Source of the DNA: Pampus argenteus | Lineage: Eukaryota; Chordata; Actinopteri; Scombriformes; Stromateidae | Length of the DNA: 64,000 bases | Assembly (NCBI GenBank): GCA_036937835.1 | Contig: CM072861.1 | Span: 8,425,501-8,489,500 of the forward strand | Direction: 5' to 3' | Translations under genes and position numbers: made by a program | Shown here: positions 9,948 through 23,600 of the stretch, piece by piece | Layout of the letters: each line of letters starts with the position of its first letter | Numbering within the stretch: position 1 is the first letter of the stretch | The notes under the pieces: generated by a model | The model's database searches: none | What the model saw: only the letters and a program-made list of their open reading frames with translations | Told to the model about the DNA's origin: nothing

Positions 9948-10934
9948 ATGCAAGGGTCTATTTGTGTGTGTGTGGATTAGCCTACATGCTTGTGTGGGTA
10001 TACATAAGTCATTCACATTATTATCATCCTGCTCAATAAATAAAGCTCCTATATGGAGGTGCTCAACCTTGAACATTGGCTTGTAGAAAAATATTTAGAC
10101 TGATTCAGGTGTCAGACAATTTATAGCTGTAACTTGCTTTTGTAACATTCAGAATAATACTTAGAAATGGCCATCATGTCATTTTTTACTATCCCAGTTT
10201 CTAAGTTGTTCATGTGGTCATTGTGACTCCAGCATTGGTAGTGTTCAGTTTACAGTGATATAGAATACGGAAAAGCAGCAAATCCAAACTTTTCAGAAGC
10301 TAAAACCAGGTTGATAAATCGCCAGTGTGGTTGAAGTCTCTGGAAACATGGTTTAAAATTGGACCTGTTTCCAGATAACATTACATATTCATAATTAAAT
10401 AAGCAACAATCAAAGTTAACGTTTTAAAAAGAACAAATGGGTATAGGGTGTAGTTTGATCACATTTTAATGACAGTTGCATGGTAACATAAACTAAAACC
10501 CCATAACCGTCATCACGCTTTGATTCTGCTCAACTCTGATTGGTGGATGTAAACATGTGATGCCACCTTTTGTCCAACTGAAGCCTGCTCATAGCAAGTC
10601 AGTTATCATGCAAACACACAAACAGAAATCCAGAGATCTCTCCTGTAAGATGGTCAAATATGTAGTTGTATGGTTAGGGAGGGGAGGGGGCAGCACTCAT
10701 AGTAAGCTGATTGAGAAAAAATATGTGTTCAGGGTCTTTAATCAATTATTAAGGTTGTTGTCACTTCCAGTTTGTGATGATTGACTAATAGTTCATCTTC
10801 CCTGTGCCAGACAGCTCACGCTGTGGTCTTTTGTTGGCAGAAATCTGTTGAACTGGGCTAAAGCTGTATACATAATCCTGCCTTGGCGGGCAATGGACAC
10901 CTTGCAGGTTTACCTGTCCATGTTGAAATCCTGC

Positions 10935-10977
10935 TGTGTGTGTGTGTGTGTGTCTGTGTGTGTGTGTGTGTGTGTGT
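10935..10977. repeat. (GT)n microsatellite, one TCTG interruption
   Basis: Two GT runs separated by a single GTCTGT interruption. Long enough to be polymorphic. Confidence 0.95.
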
Positions 10978-13900
10978 ACACGTGGACATGCAGCAGTGTG
11001 AGGATAGCAAGAGGAGAGCAGTATGTGTTTTGGAGACAAACTATGGCAGCAGTGTCAGCGGGGAGTAGAGGGAGGGGGGTTGAAAAGGATGAAATTTCAG
11101 ATTCCTTTGACAGTATTTGATATCTGGCCAGGAATGCGCACCTCGTCTGGGTTGGGAAGAGCTTGGGGGATTTGGAATAGTTATCTGAGGTATGTGTGCT
11201 TCACAGTAAAGAAGTGTGCAGCATGTTTACACTATAGTAAATCATTAATGGGTCGCATTATAGGAATATTAAACAAGACTGACTGATGATTTTTTTTTAA
11301 AGACAGATTTTAATGTTTCCAACAAGAATTAGGAATTTTTAACTTATTAGGGAGTTTGATTATTTGGCTCAGAATGCCAAGTCAGGACATTTCTAGTTCT
11401 TTCTAACAGCAGCAATCTGGTGTGATGTAGTTGGAGGGGTGTTCACATTTCAGATGGATAACACTTCAGATGCAGCCCTTACTATTATCTACGAAAGCAT
11501 TGTGATCACTGTACGTGACCAGTCCTATGAGCAGTGTGTCCACACCAAAATCATCATAAGTCTGTCTCAATGATCATCAGATATTAATAATAGTATGGGC
11601 CAATCATGGCGGGGAAGTTTTAAAAAAGTAGTTTTTGTGTGTGTAAGTCACCCAGATTTGGCTCTTGCGTGCTCCTCGGTTCCCCCTGACTAAGCAGGCC
11701 ACAGGGCATTGTTTCTCAGACAGCTGGAGGCATTTGTCTGCTTGGGATCCAGCACAGAATTGATTGTGCAAATCCATTTAGCCGAGATCAAATTCTCTTT
11801 GTCCTGGTTGTTTAAAGAAAGGTAGAAACAAGCACTTTTTGAACACTTACAGGAGCATTTAAATGGGATTGGAGTTTTTCGATTATGTCATTATATGAGG
11901 TAATCTGTCTATGACGGCATGTGGGATACACCTGACTGAGGTGTGGCCGGCAGTGGAGCATGCATGACAGTTTCAAAGTGTGTGTATATATATATGTATT
12001 ATATTTTATATACGAAATAAAAAAGGGATATCTTGGATTTTTTGAAGTGGGGTTGTATGGGGACCATCTTGGAACTGGATCCAAACTGTCCATATATCAA
12101 AACTCTACCTGATACATGAAATGTGGGAAGACATGGTTTTATGTTAATTTCGGTCTAGACAGTGATTCAAGCTTAATAATGATTCCTTTAAAAAACACTG
12201 CCCAATTATCCATTCAGTAGTTTTGAACAAATGATTATAATGGCCATTTCCGTATTTTTGAAAAGTAAGTAATTTACTACTGCAAGGTTGACATCATCAG
12301 AGGCCTATCTATGTAATGAAAGGCTCTCAGCGCAAATGAATGTAAATATGTCGGTCTGCAGTTTACATAACTGCATTTCAGCTCCTGTGAAACCACTCTG
12401 CATCAAACCCTTGATTTGTAAAAAGCTTTAAAAAAAAAAAGCTTTATTCAGCACAGAAAAGCTGTAATGAACCCTTAGATTTGGAATTTATGTCCCGTCA
12501 GAGAAATCTGGAGTGAAATGATAACAGGTTGAGGAGGAAACAAGAGCATATGGCCAATCTTAACAGGAAGAATACAGATAAAGTGTCTGAGCCTGGATGT
12601 TCAGATCATTTGTTCTCACCAACAGTCATTCTTATTGTCCTCATCACGGTGATTACTTGAAACAAGACGATTGCGAGTAACGTTGTGCATAATGTATGAA
12701 TTGCATAGGAAAGAATCTGCAGGATACTTACCCCTCTCACTCTACACGAACCGGTCCATGAGTCAGCTGTTGTCATTCAGCTCTGTTTCGCTGATCTCTC
12801 CTGACTCCGCAAAGACGCTGAGCAGGCTTCTTACAAATTGACTCGATGCTAAATGAAGTGATGGTGATGGGGGGGCTCTGCTAATGACAAGACCTCTCCG
12901 GTTTTCTTCTGTTGTGGAAAGCTTTGCCAGTATCACTGCACGTTGATCTGTTTTGAAGCTAAAAGCTCACCTTCCTATCCTTCTTCCATTAATAGAGCCT
13001 GGTCAAAGCCGAACATTAATTGCGTGTTTCAACCTTTCGTGTGTTTTGAGCTCACGCTGTATCCCGGTCAGTGTTTATATGTGTGTGAATGTGTGGTGTT
13101 GTTTCGGTATGTGGCATGGATTTCATGCTCCTGCTCCATAAAACTCAACTGTGTAAATGTGTAAAGGCGCTGGCCCGGTGCCCAGTGCTGCCCTGCTGGC
13201 CCAGACATCTTCACTAACCGTCACACTGAAAGCTTCACTTTGCACATTGCGGTGAGAGCGACGGCTGCCGCAACCCACAACACAACATGACAGATGGTGA
13301 GTGCATTAGATGCATTTCACATCTCCCCCCCTTCCCTTTTTTTTCTTGTCCTGAATAGCAATTGGCATCAACTTGGGCATATGTTGAGGACTTGAGCGAA
13401 AACCAAATAGTCAGTATAAATGTCCAAAAGCACAGCGTGTGTCTGAAGTACTTTTAAGTTTCTGGCTCAGGTACGCTGCAGGTTCCCCTGGAAAACCGAA
13501 TCAGCTTTCCCTGCACTTATTTTCTCTCCATCTCCAGCATCATGTGGAGTTCTCTTTTGTCCGCAACCCTTGTCTTTTGACTCTTTGACAGCCTGAAAGT
13601 AGCTGAATTGTGAGAGAAGAATGGCTCTTTGTTTTGCCCACTTGCTGTCACTGTGGATTTGATTGTCTCAGTAGGCAACATGGCCATTCACACACACCGT
13701 CACCCTTGTGGATGGACATTCCTTTTGGCAAGGCTCCCAGATGGCCCTGCAGGTTCTCTGTGGGACACGGCCATAAGAAGGAGTGATTGACTGTGTTTCT
13801 GAGAGCGTGAGGTTCGAGGAGCCTTCGCTACCTTTCTTTACTCTCCTGTCAAGAGATAAAACTGCTTGAAAAAGTTTTAAATTGTCCACCAGGGGAGAAG

Positions 13901-15982
13901 TTACACTGGAGGTTTTCCTTCACTTCCTGCTTCCAGCCTCTCAAATGTATCTACATAATTCTGGGTAAATATTGTCAAACGGGGATATTTTTGTAACCAT
14001 CATTTTTCATTGTAACAAGTGACCTCAACTGTGTCCCAGTGTTTTGGACTAAAAGCACACAGACCTTTGCCCCAGCCATTTCTGTTTCCATGTGCTTGAG
14101 GATAAATGTTAGCCTAAGATTAAAACGGAAGATGTTTAAACTGGGAATGGCTTTAGAGCCACAGGGTCGGTAACAGGCCGTTGAGCATTTAAAGGAAGTC
14201 TCTTTAAAACCGTGTTTTAGTGTTTTATGACAAAGCTTACAAGCAATGTCGATTCCATTAAGGAAGAGTGGTAGTTAAAGAGTCCCGTCATCTGGAAGGT
14301 GACCGGTTTTTATCTGTGGGACGCATAACCTTGAAAAGCTTCAGATGCCCTGAAACTCTTGAATCAAGTTTTCATATCAATTAATTGATTTGTTCAACCT
14401 CCATTTAAATGTTTAATTAACCTAGACCCAGATTAAGATGTCAGTAATACGAAGTCCTCGGATCCTTTATCGCAGCCAGCTGCGCTGGAAGTAATTTTAT
14501 GAGTCTTGGGAAATGACATTTTCCCAAACGGACGTCTTAGGGCTGACTTCAAACTGTTGATGGCAGTCACAGTGGAACAGAGGCCCCGCCAGCACAAACA
14601 CAACTCCGCAGCGTGAGTGAAGTTTTGTGTGTGTGTAATGTTACACAGTAGCACTGGAGCAAGTAGATTACATGTCTGGCTTGCAGTTTTGTGTTGATAA
14701 AAGGTTAATGTAGCATTTAAACTGTTAGACTTTTGCACTCAGCTAAGTATTAATGCGATGCTCGCTGCAGAAGGCTGTGCATCATGTTTGCTTTATCACA
14801 GGATGCCACAGGGCTGGGTTTAATGGGTGCTCATATTCAGACATCAATATTAATGTTGCAGGGAAGGTTTTGAGATTTTGGGGGGGAAATTATTTATTTG
14901 TTATGATAGATCCTTTTTTCTCCACATCTTTTGATATCATCTCAAGGCTGAATATTTAGCTCACGGGTAAAGTTTTTTGTCGAACAAAAAGGCCCACTGA
15001 ATTATAAATGACTTGTATCTGCTCTGGATGTTTCTGTGAGCTCCTGTCATCTGTAATGGGCCTGTTAATATGTGAAATTGGGGTTGGATGGAGAAATATT
15101 TAAACACCAACTCTCTCCCCCAATTGAGACTGATAAACAGAGATTAGTTCACCTCCTGAAAATCACTATATATGTGTTCACCGTGGCTGTGTGTCATTGT
15201 AGCGACATTACAACTGTTGCATTATACCAAGCAAACTGTTGTGATTATTATCCTGGAGTTAAACCTGTGAAATGCAGAGAAGGATAACAATAGAAACTGG
15301 ATTATTTTATTCCATCTACAGATTTTGTTTTATTAACATTTCAATATCAGGGTTCCTGAGGGTGCAGAATTTTCTTTTTTTTTTTTTTGGCAGTTTTTTG
15401 TCTACATAATTCAACATATGAAGCCAGTATTGTGAAATACGTTCCTAGAACTAACATAGAAAGGTTAGCTTGTTAGCTTAAATAACATACAAAGTTTAAA
15501 TTAGCCCACTAACATATTGTTCCCTTAGTTATGCCAACTACTGTGAAGTAGCAGGCTGATGGCTGGCCTGTTTTTTTTTTTGTTTTTTTTTTTATAAGTT
15601 GTAAAAAGGCTGAAGTATTACTAGTGCTAAAGAGCTTGGCTATCTTGTTAGCCTATTGCTCTCTTGTTAAGATGGTTGGCTAACTTGCACAACAGGTTAA
15701 TCAACAGATGATAATTTGTCTTCATAAGATGACATCATAAGTGCTAAAATGAATATGTTGATAAGTTGATGGAACTATGTTGATCACCAGGAAACTAAAG
15801 GACAACTATTTTATTATGTATGTTTTATATGTTAAAAATGGCCGTCCGATTCCATCTCTTCTTCTCAACCGTGAGGATGTTCTGCTTTTCTCTGTTATTT
15901 TATTGTAATTTAAATGGTTAATGAGGATAAAAGAACTTAACATGTCTCCCTCTTTGTTTCTCTCATCCTTCTTTCTCCTCAG

Positions 15983-16215
15983 ATGCGTCCTCTTGCCTCT
16001 CCTGAGTGTGAAGCCTCCTCAGCAGGCTCTCTTCCTTCTGGTGGACTCCATCGATGAAGGCTGTCAGCTGGGTGAGGGGGAGCAGCGGTCCTCCCCCGGC
16101 TCCCCAAGGACCATCGCAGAGCTCCTGGCCAGTCATCACGAGTTTCTGCCTCCCTGGCTGCTACTCATCTGCTCAGCACGCAGACAGAACAAGGCCATTA
16201 CCAAACTTTTCACAG
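15983..16215 (+). CDS. ankrd50: ankrd50 coding exon 2: Walker B segment
   Basis: This 233-base exon follows a TTTCTCCTCAG acceptor (AG 15981-15982) and ends ACAG with donor GTAAAT (GT 16216). It completes codon 169 (Arg) and encodes residues 170-246 plus one base of Gly247. The first residues CVLLPLL, then KPPQQALFLLVDSIDEG, carry a Walker B-like strand: four hydrophobic residues then Asp190, with Asp193 and Glu194 just after (residues 185-194). The later PPWLLLICSAR is a hydrophobic strand typical of sensor-1 regions in STAND NTPases. In-frame coding continues past the donor, but the spliced product matches the family directly (ACA-G joined to GA-TTC gives Thr-Gly-Phe-Arg-Lys). Confidence 0.95.
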
Positions 16216-16722
16216 GTAAATATCCAACATTGCTCAGGAGTAAATTATGCTCTCATTCTCTAAGTGAAAAGGTTAATAATCAAAATACTTTAAAATGTAT
16301 AATTTTTTTAATGGTTCTAACATTAAAACCAATATATTTTTATCAAAATAATTGTGATGATGTATTAGATAATATGCGCTCTTGCCAGTTGAGCTCCATT
16401 TTTGTTTTATTTTTGTTTCTGCTCGGTGGCGGTTATTCGGTTACAAACAAAGCCTGCAGCGTGGTTCCTTTTCTGCCAACGCTGTTTGAATACTACAGAT
16501 GCAAAAGGCTTTTTAACATCACGGTATGTCCAAAGAGATTAGGGAAATCACTACAGACCTCTGTAGTTGCAGCACTTCCTTGATGTCCTATGACACTGTG
16601 CCATACCAGCTGCTATTATCTCCTTGTCAGGCCAGCAGCTTACTCTGCGGTGATGAGCTGGCATAACATTAATCAAGAATCTGACTGTGTGGGAGGAAGT
16701 CTCCTCCGCAGGCTCGCACTAC

Positions 16723-16744
16723 TGTGTGTGTCTGTGTCTGTGTC

Positions 16745-16783
<39 letters not shown>
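16723..16783. repeat. GT-rich microsatellite
   Basis: GT and TCTG units lead into a pure (GT)n run that ends at GTACCTC. It lies about 500 bases past the 15983-16215 exon. Confidence 0.95.
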
Positions 16784-16785
<2 letters not shown>

Positions 16786-17444
16786 CTCTACCTTTTCAAA
16801 GCCACTGAATGTAGGAGCTTCTCATGCCCTCGGCGTTCCTCTTAGACCATTACGTAATATCCAAGTGGTCGTTTCTGTGCTACTCCCCACTCAAGGAATG
16901 CATGTCAAGTTCAAGGCTGAATGATGCATTTTTGTTCTTCCACCTCATAAATGATACCATACTGATGTAGTACAGTGTCCCAAATTTATTGTAATATTAA
17001 TACTAAATAATTCAAGACTATGTCATTTTTTGTGTATTGTGACAGTTCAGCATAGAGTCAAAAGCAGATTTTAACACACAGCTTTTTTTGTGGAGTAGGA
17101 ATGACATTCAATTTCTTGAAGTTGAGAAGCTTTGGTTTATCTCAGTTATGGAGAGGATGCAAGTGGTTAATATAATATCCAGATATAATTATACACATAA
17201 ATGTTGTGACCATCATTTGGCTTTGAGTGGGTGGTAAACTCACACTCAGTCTGGCACATGTTCAGTAGTTTCCATGATGTTTAGCAGGTGTACTAGTAGC
17301 TTGATGGCAAGGTGTGTAGACATGTTTTACACCAGCTGCCTTTTAACAAATGTTAAACAAAACCAAAACTGATGGTTTTTGAAACATACTATTTTCAAAG
17401 CAGCAAAAAACATTTGCAAATCTGTATTTTCACAGTATTATAAA

Positions 17445-17690
17445 ACAAAGAAAAGATCAATTAACTGTTATTTTCATCATGGATTAGTTCTTTAAATGTC
17501 AAATATAGTGAAATGTAAAAAAAAAAAAGTCATTTAATTTTTGCTGTAAACAAATGTAGAAAATCCAACTTCTTACATCATACACTGTTATGGCATGTGA
17601 TACTCTGAATTATTATGTTTTCATCTTTCAACCAAATAGTTAATTATTATTATTATGAAAATAGAGCAGTTGCAGCTCTGAGGAAGGCAG
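17445..17690 (+). mobile_element. possible decayed hAT-like MITE
   Basis: It begins near TTAACTGTTATTTTCATCATGG and ends near CAGTTGCAGCTCT, phrases that resemble the element at 38986-39238 in the opposite orientation. Divergence is high and the middle is not alignable by eye, so this is tentative. Confidence 0.3.
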
Positions 17691-20600
17691 AGACAGTTGA
17701 TTGGATGGATTTAGCAGGCCACTATCAGTGCTTTTCGACTCAAGTCCTCCTTTTAAAATGGGTGTCATTTATGCATTGGGTGTAATTTTATATTGCAGGT
17801 CAGTGTCCCTACTGTCAGCACACCTATCTGCCATCAGAATGACTGTCACGTCTTAACTCTACAGTTGGAAGTAGGTTGTAAATGATTGGGTGCAATGTTG
17901 AGGGATTAAGTGAAATCTTAAAGTGTAGGTGTCAGATGGGTTGGAGGGGTGGGGGTTTAGGGCACCTCAACGCACGTTTTTAGTGGGCGTCATCCGTCTA
18001 ATTCAACAAACCAACTGTAATGCAAGCTGCCTACTTCATAATTGCAAAAACATTTCATCCTCCGCTTTCCTCTTAACATCAAAGCTTCTGTGTAGGTGTC
18101 TGTGTGGTAGATTAGATTCTGGATTGCTATGAGAGCGTAGCATGTAGCATCCTCACAACATTTTCCAAAAGACTCCACAGACGACACAGATGGAGTTTTG
18201 TACCGACCCGGCCTGAACCGAAGATTCGGGGGTTGCACATAATGTTGACAGTGGAGTCAGCAGGGGAAGATATAGCCATGTATGCCACGGATGTAAATGC
18301 TAATGAGAATATTTTTATCTGCAACTTACTTCAGAGAGTTCAGTTATTGCCTATTTGCCGTTTCTCCTGTTATGTTGCTGGCTGACGAGCTGTCTGTTCT
18401 TTTTGTTTTTGATGTGGTTCGAAGCGAAACTCATCTTGAAACAATCTGATAAACAGCACTTATCTTTCTCTTTCTTTCTTACTTTTATGACTGGCTCTCA
18501 TCTTTTCTTTTTTTTGTAGCTTCTTTCATGATGGCCAAGCTTTTGCTAAGCTTATATTCCAATTGCCCAGCAAATGGTTTTAAAAGTGAGTCTCTTCAGA
18601 TGTGATGCCCCCATTTGAAGGTAGTGAAGGCTCTCACTTTTTTTTTTTTTTTTGTAGAGTTGCCTGTGTTTATGTGAACATCCTGTTCTGATGTAGTGCT
18701 TTGTATAGTTGGGTCCTATTTAGTTTGAGCATTGAGATGCTCCTACAGACGTACAATAAGCCTTAGCCTTTCTCCTTCGCTGATGCTTTTAGCAGCGTCT
18801 TTGTTTTGTCTAGAGTCAGTGTTCCGCTTTTAGTCCAACACTGGAAATTCTTCTGCAAGACTGGCTTTTTGTCTTGCTCATAGACAGATGTAGACCTGCA
18901 CACAAATACACTCACCCACTTACTGTGTCCTCCATTAGCTTGTGCGATGTATCATGAATACAGCAGTGTGAATCCTCCTTATTCAAGCAGCACTGGACCT
19001 AAAATAGACCAAAGGATTTCAGAGTATCATATTGAGGCCAAGTGTCCCCTAAAAATACCCTCCATATTGTTTACAAGTCAGAGATGGCAGTGACCTGCCA
19101 AAAGACTCCACTTTAATGCTCTGTGAAAAGCTATTTTATATGAGTGGCCTATTTTGTCTGGTGTGGAGGTTGTGTGGGTTTCCCAGTATACTCTGCTCTG
19201 CGGTGATGGGAACTTAGTGGTTCTGTGAATATAGTATCGATAAAGTTTTGAGGAATGACCTTTTAACCATGAGGTCATTTTGCAGAAAAGTTACTGGACC
19301 TGAAGTCTGCGCTGATGCTTTCAAGTTTTTTTTTGTATTATTTAGGATCCCCTTTGAAGAGAAAAACTGAAGAGTTTCTGTTGTATTTGATTCATGCTAA
19401 ATTCACTTGAGTCTGACTCACACTATCTGCATCAGCTGGAATGGGTTTTTTTTTTCTCTCCTTCTAAAAGATGACTTTTCTCCAGAAGCAAAATTCTGAA
19501 TTCCTCTTTCCTTGCTCAACTGTTATTCCTCGTGTCTGTCTCACACTGGAATGTGCTTTGGGAAGTTTTCAACACCTCTGAGACCGAGCAGGAAGCAGAA
19601 GGCATTCTGACTTCTGCAGCAGAATACCTCCTTCGCATCCGCTCGACTAATGCCTCACAAACAAAGACTGTTCTTCTAGTGACGAGGAGTACACGTATCC
19701 CTCTAGCTGACTATATGATCACTGAGTTTTGATTAAGCCTCAGTCTTCCTCTGCTATTTTCGGCTTTAAAATTTTAAAAGTATTCAGATGTAAATGAGCG
19801 CTGGGTCGTACTGAAAGCTGAAGTTGGGTCAATCTGTAGCATTGCTGCTTTTTTATGTCCCAAATGACAGCAGACTTATGCAGAAAATGTTGCTTTTCAT
19901 GTGCTCACCCCGTCTGTGCTACTGTAAGGCCATGATAGGGGTAGCGGAGTGGAAACACTTAGGCAGCGATTTTGGTTGGGAGCCGCGGAGAATGCGCCAA
20001 TTTAACAAGGCCTCCGGCAGAAGGGAGAGCGAGGGAAAGAGAGGGCGGGATGGAGGTGGGTGGGGGGGGGTGTTTAAATAAAAACAGCCTCTGACATGTC
20101 TTTATTTTCATCAGCCCAGTCTCTTATCATTTTCAGTACTTATTACATGATTGATAATGGTCATCATTTCTCATAATTGGACATAATTTGTGATGTACTG
20201 ATGCAAAAATGCCTAAAATTCCAAATCTGCCCAATTTAATATAATACAAAGCAAATATTTTATTTATTGTGTGTGGTTTTGGTGTTTTGGTTTTGACTTC
20301 ATTATATTGGTTTCACCATTGGTCTACTGACTTATTTCAATCATAAGTCCCTCACAGCAGTTGATTCAGCCTAGTGTGTGATCTTTTTGTGTCATGTGGA
20401 GGCATCACTGAACAGTAATGGCTACCATCTGCCCAATTTTGTTTATGATGCATGTTTGTCAAAGTCACAGTTTCTCAAGTATTAAGTATGTGAAAGCTTT
20501 CTCCTAGGGAGTACGACGTGGAGTACACGAGAGTATGTCTGAAAATAAGGGAAGGACACATTAGTTGCTGCAATGAATGAATAATTAGGCTACAAAGTCA

Positions 20601-23600
20601 TAAATAACTTTATATTTAAGAGCTCAACCTAAAATATTGATAGTTACACGTCATTCCCCATCTCGATCTCTCCTCATTTCCTATCATCAAATAAAAACCT
20701 AAAAGTCTTTGAAATATGTAGTTCTGTCAGCTCAATCCCACATCTAGTTATCTTAATAACAACCTAAAAAGAGAGAGGAGACAAAAGACTTGATGAGAAT
20801 CTTTGTCTCTTATCAAAATCTGTGAGTTAAAAGGCATTTGTTAAGATCTGAGATAATCGGAGAGAGCAGAGTATTGCATCTCAAATCTCTCCACGAAGCA
20901 TCTCGTGACTAATCCGCAAACACAGGACGAGGTAGATCACAATGATACGGCCTCGTTTAAAGGAAACACAAAACAAAACAAAGCTGTACTTAGGATTTTG
21001 AGAGAAAAGCCAACATGAGTGAGGGATGAGGAAGTCTGGAGAAGGCATGGATTTGTCAACTGCAGTGCCAGTAGTTATAATAATATAGTATCAGTGTGCT
21101 ACTGGAGCCGTGAAAGATAATAGCTCCCTTAAACCACATTCCTGCTCCGCAGTGTTACAGCAAGTTCAATTACATTGATTCCCACTTTCATAAAATACAT
21201 TATTATTTGCATTCTTTTTCCGATTTTTATCCTTAGTTCTTCCACTTTGCCACGGGGGGCACTTGGCAGGCACTGGGTGAGGGGTGTGGGGGTGAGGGGG
21301 GTGTACCAGCCACACATGCATACAAAACCACACATAAAAGCCCCTCTTGGTTATGAATCACAGCTGCAATTAAGACGGTTATATTCATGGCTCAGTCTGA
21401 GGAATGTTACAGGAGCATGCGGCCACTTTAAGAAAACACTTAATCAGAAAACACGATCAGTCGGTCTGCTTGCATACCCCACAGTTTATAGATAAGTCAT
21501 TACAAATTCCTTAGCTATTGTATAATAAAAAGCTGCACTTTAAGGAAATTATGTGACTCTGCGGTGGGTCTGTGTTTTTGTTTCCTGCTCTTTGGATGGT
21601 GGGAAGCCCACCCCCAGGAAAGACCTGAACCACATCTTCCACCTCCGCTGTGCCCGCTGTGAATGAAGCTTTCTTTACCCAATCCGCCAAGAGACAGAGC
21701 TGATTTACCACCAATGATCACAAATGAAAAGAGCAGCCCTGTATAAAGTGTGCCGACTCCTCTGCCTCAGAGCAGCACTTTGTCCCGAGGCCTGCGGGTG
21801 AATCTGACACAGGGCACGGTCGTTTTCCTAAGAAAAAAGGTCAACACAACTCTTAACATCTCCTTGTATATGTTTTTTTTTTTGCTTTTTTTTGTATGCT
21901 TTCTTTTTGGGCAAATGTGAGACCTCACTAGCAGGGCCGCAAGATCTTCTGGCCCAGTGACAACAAAAACACTGTCGTAAAGAAGCAAGGACGGTTTATT
22001 TCTTCTGGGCCCGTGGAATGCTCCCTGAAGAGAGAAAGAAGGCTCTGCTTACTGACTTCCCAGTAAATGACATTTCGTGGCATCATTTAAACGATGTATG
22101 TTTGCGACCGACGAATTTGAAACTTTGTGAAATAAATGGAACATTTTATGAGAGATTAGATGCCAAAACAGTTTTCCATATTAAAGAGATGAGGAGGTCT
22201 AAGGTATCTTTTTGAAGCAGAAAATTAAAAAAAAGAAAAGTCAACCGGAGCCAGTTTTTATTGCTACATTTTGGCCATGCTGCACCCTTCCACCCACTAA
22301 ATTGCACAAGATTAAACCAAAAAAAAATTATAGAAGTCCTCTCTGTCGTCTCTTCTTAGAGGTTTCATTATTGATTGTCTCTGTGGCTTGATGCCTGGGT
22401 AACAAGAGCAAGGATGACATATTTAATTAGCTAACCCCACCCCGTCCTGAAATTGGCTTACACAGACAAGCTGATTTATGTCCATATTCGTGTACGAGAT
22501 GTCGTCTGTGAGGCTGCATGTTGAGCCTCACTTTGGATGAACTGAAGACCATAATCCTCGCTGAATACTGTAATTTACCACCATGCAGTCTGACAGTCGG
22601 GTAAATTACAGGTCTACTGTGTCTGTATCTATAACACCTTGGGTGCTGCAACATGATTCAGAACATGGCCGACGAACTGGCTAGCCTTTTTACTCCTGAG
22701 GTGATGCCCTTTGGTATGTGGCATGCCCCTGCCAAATTTTTATAGACTTGCGATTTTTTTTTTTTTTTCTCAAGGCTGTGGTACAAAGCACAACTTGTCA
22801 GTTTTTGCTTTAATTGAAGGGTATTTTAATCAAGTCTTAATTTGGACCGTGTTAGAATAAATGCAGTGGAATTCCTGGAACGTTTCTGCCTGGTTTTGCT
22901 GCAGGGCTCCAAAGTAAAGGTGGGATTTTTTTTTTTTTGACCTGCATGCCAAGTATGACTTTGCAAGTACCTGATTCCACAGTAAGATGGCTGCCACAGC
23001 TTTCCTCTAGCTGAATCTGTTTATCTGGATGGTTTCCCTGCAAGGCCAAAACAGTTCCAGCCCTTCCTGGCACTGCATGTTGATAGCAGATAATGGTTTA
23101 AATTGATGGCTAATAAAACTTGATTGACATGCTAGACTGAGTAGTTTCTTGTGCAGGTGAATGGAAACATGTGGTGGTGTGGCGAAATGAGGTCACTTGG
23201 AGGTCAGCCAGTGTAATGATGAACAAAAACACGGGAAGAAAATTAAGGAAATTTGATCCTGTGTGGAGCAGGAACTCCCAGCACAAGAGTTAATCACCAC
23301 ACTGAAGGCCGAACGTTTAGTATCTCCAGAAAGAATTTGCCTATTAAGTGTTTTTAAATGACAGTTGGTTTGAAATGATTTGTGGTACTGAGTATCATGA
23401 AATGTAACTGGCACGTAACCCTTTTAAATGGCAAATGAAAGTGCAGAAAATAATTGCACAAAAAGAATGATTATTGGGTGTACAAGCCCTACTCTTCCCA
23501 ACAGTTTGAATGAAGTTCATACTATTTATGTTTTATTCCTAGTACGGGTGGAAAATCTTAACACTGTTATTTCAGTTCTCTGAATTTTTTTTTTTTCACT

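Larger units (their letters stand above)
5694..15982 (+). other. ankrd50: ankrd50 intron 2
   Basis: This 10.3-kb intron runs from GTAAGG to a CTTTCTCCTCAG acceptor. It holds T- or A-runs (6222-6245, 7073-7088, 9765-9781), two long (GT)n tracts (9907-9945 and 10935-10977), and an antisense copy of the repeat seen at 1567 (about 7930-8215). Open frames such as 8370-8819 and its antisense partner show no family resemblance and lack splice context. No second gene was found. Confidence 0.8.

Noticed and set aside
9801..10086. Open frames with poly Thr-His or Val-Cys
   Set aside because: They are translations of the (GT)n microsatellite; the same applies at 10785-11120, 16590-16924, 36045-36397 and 41560-41754.
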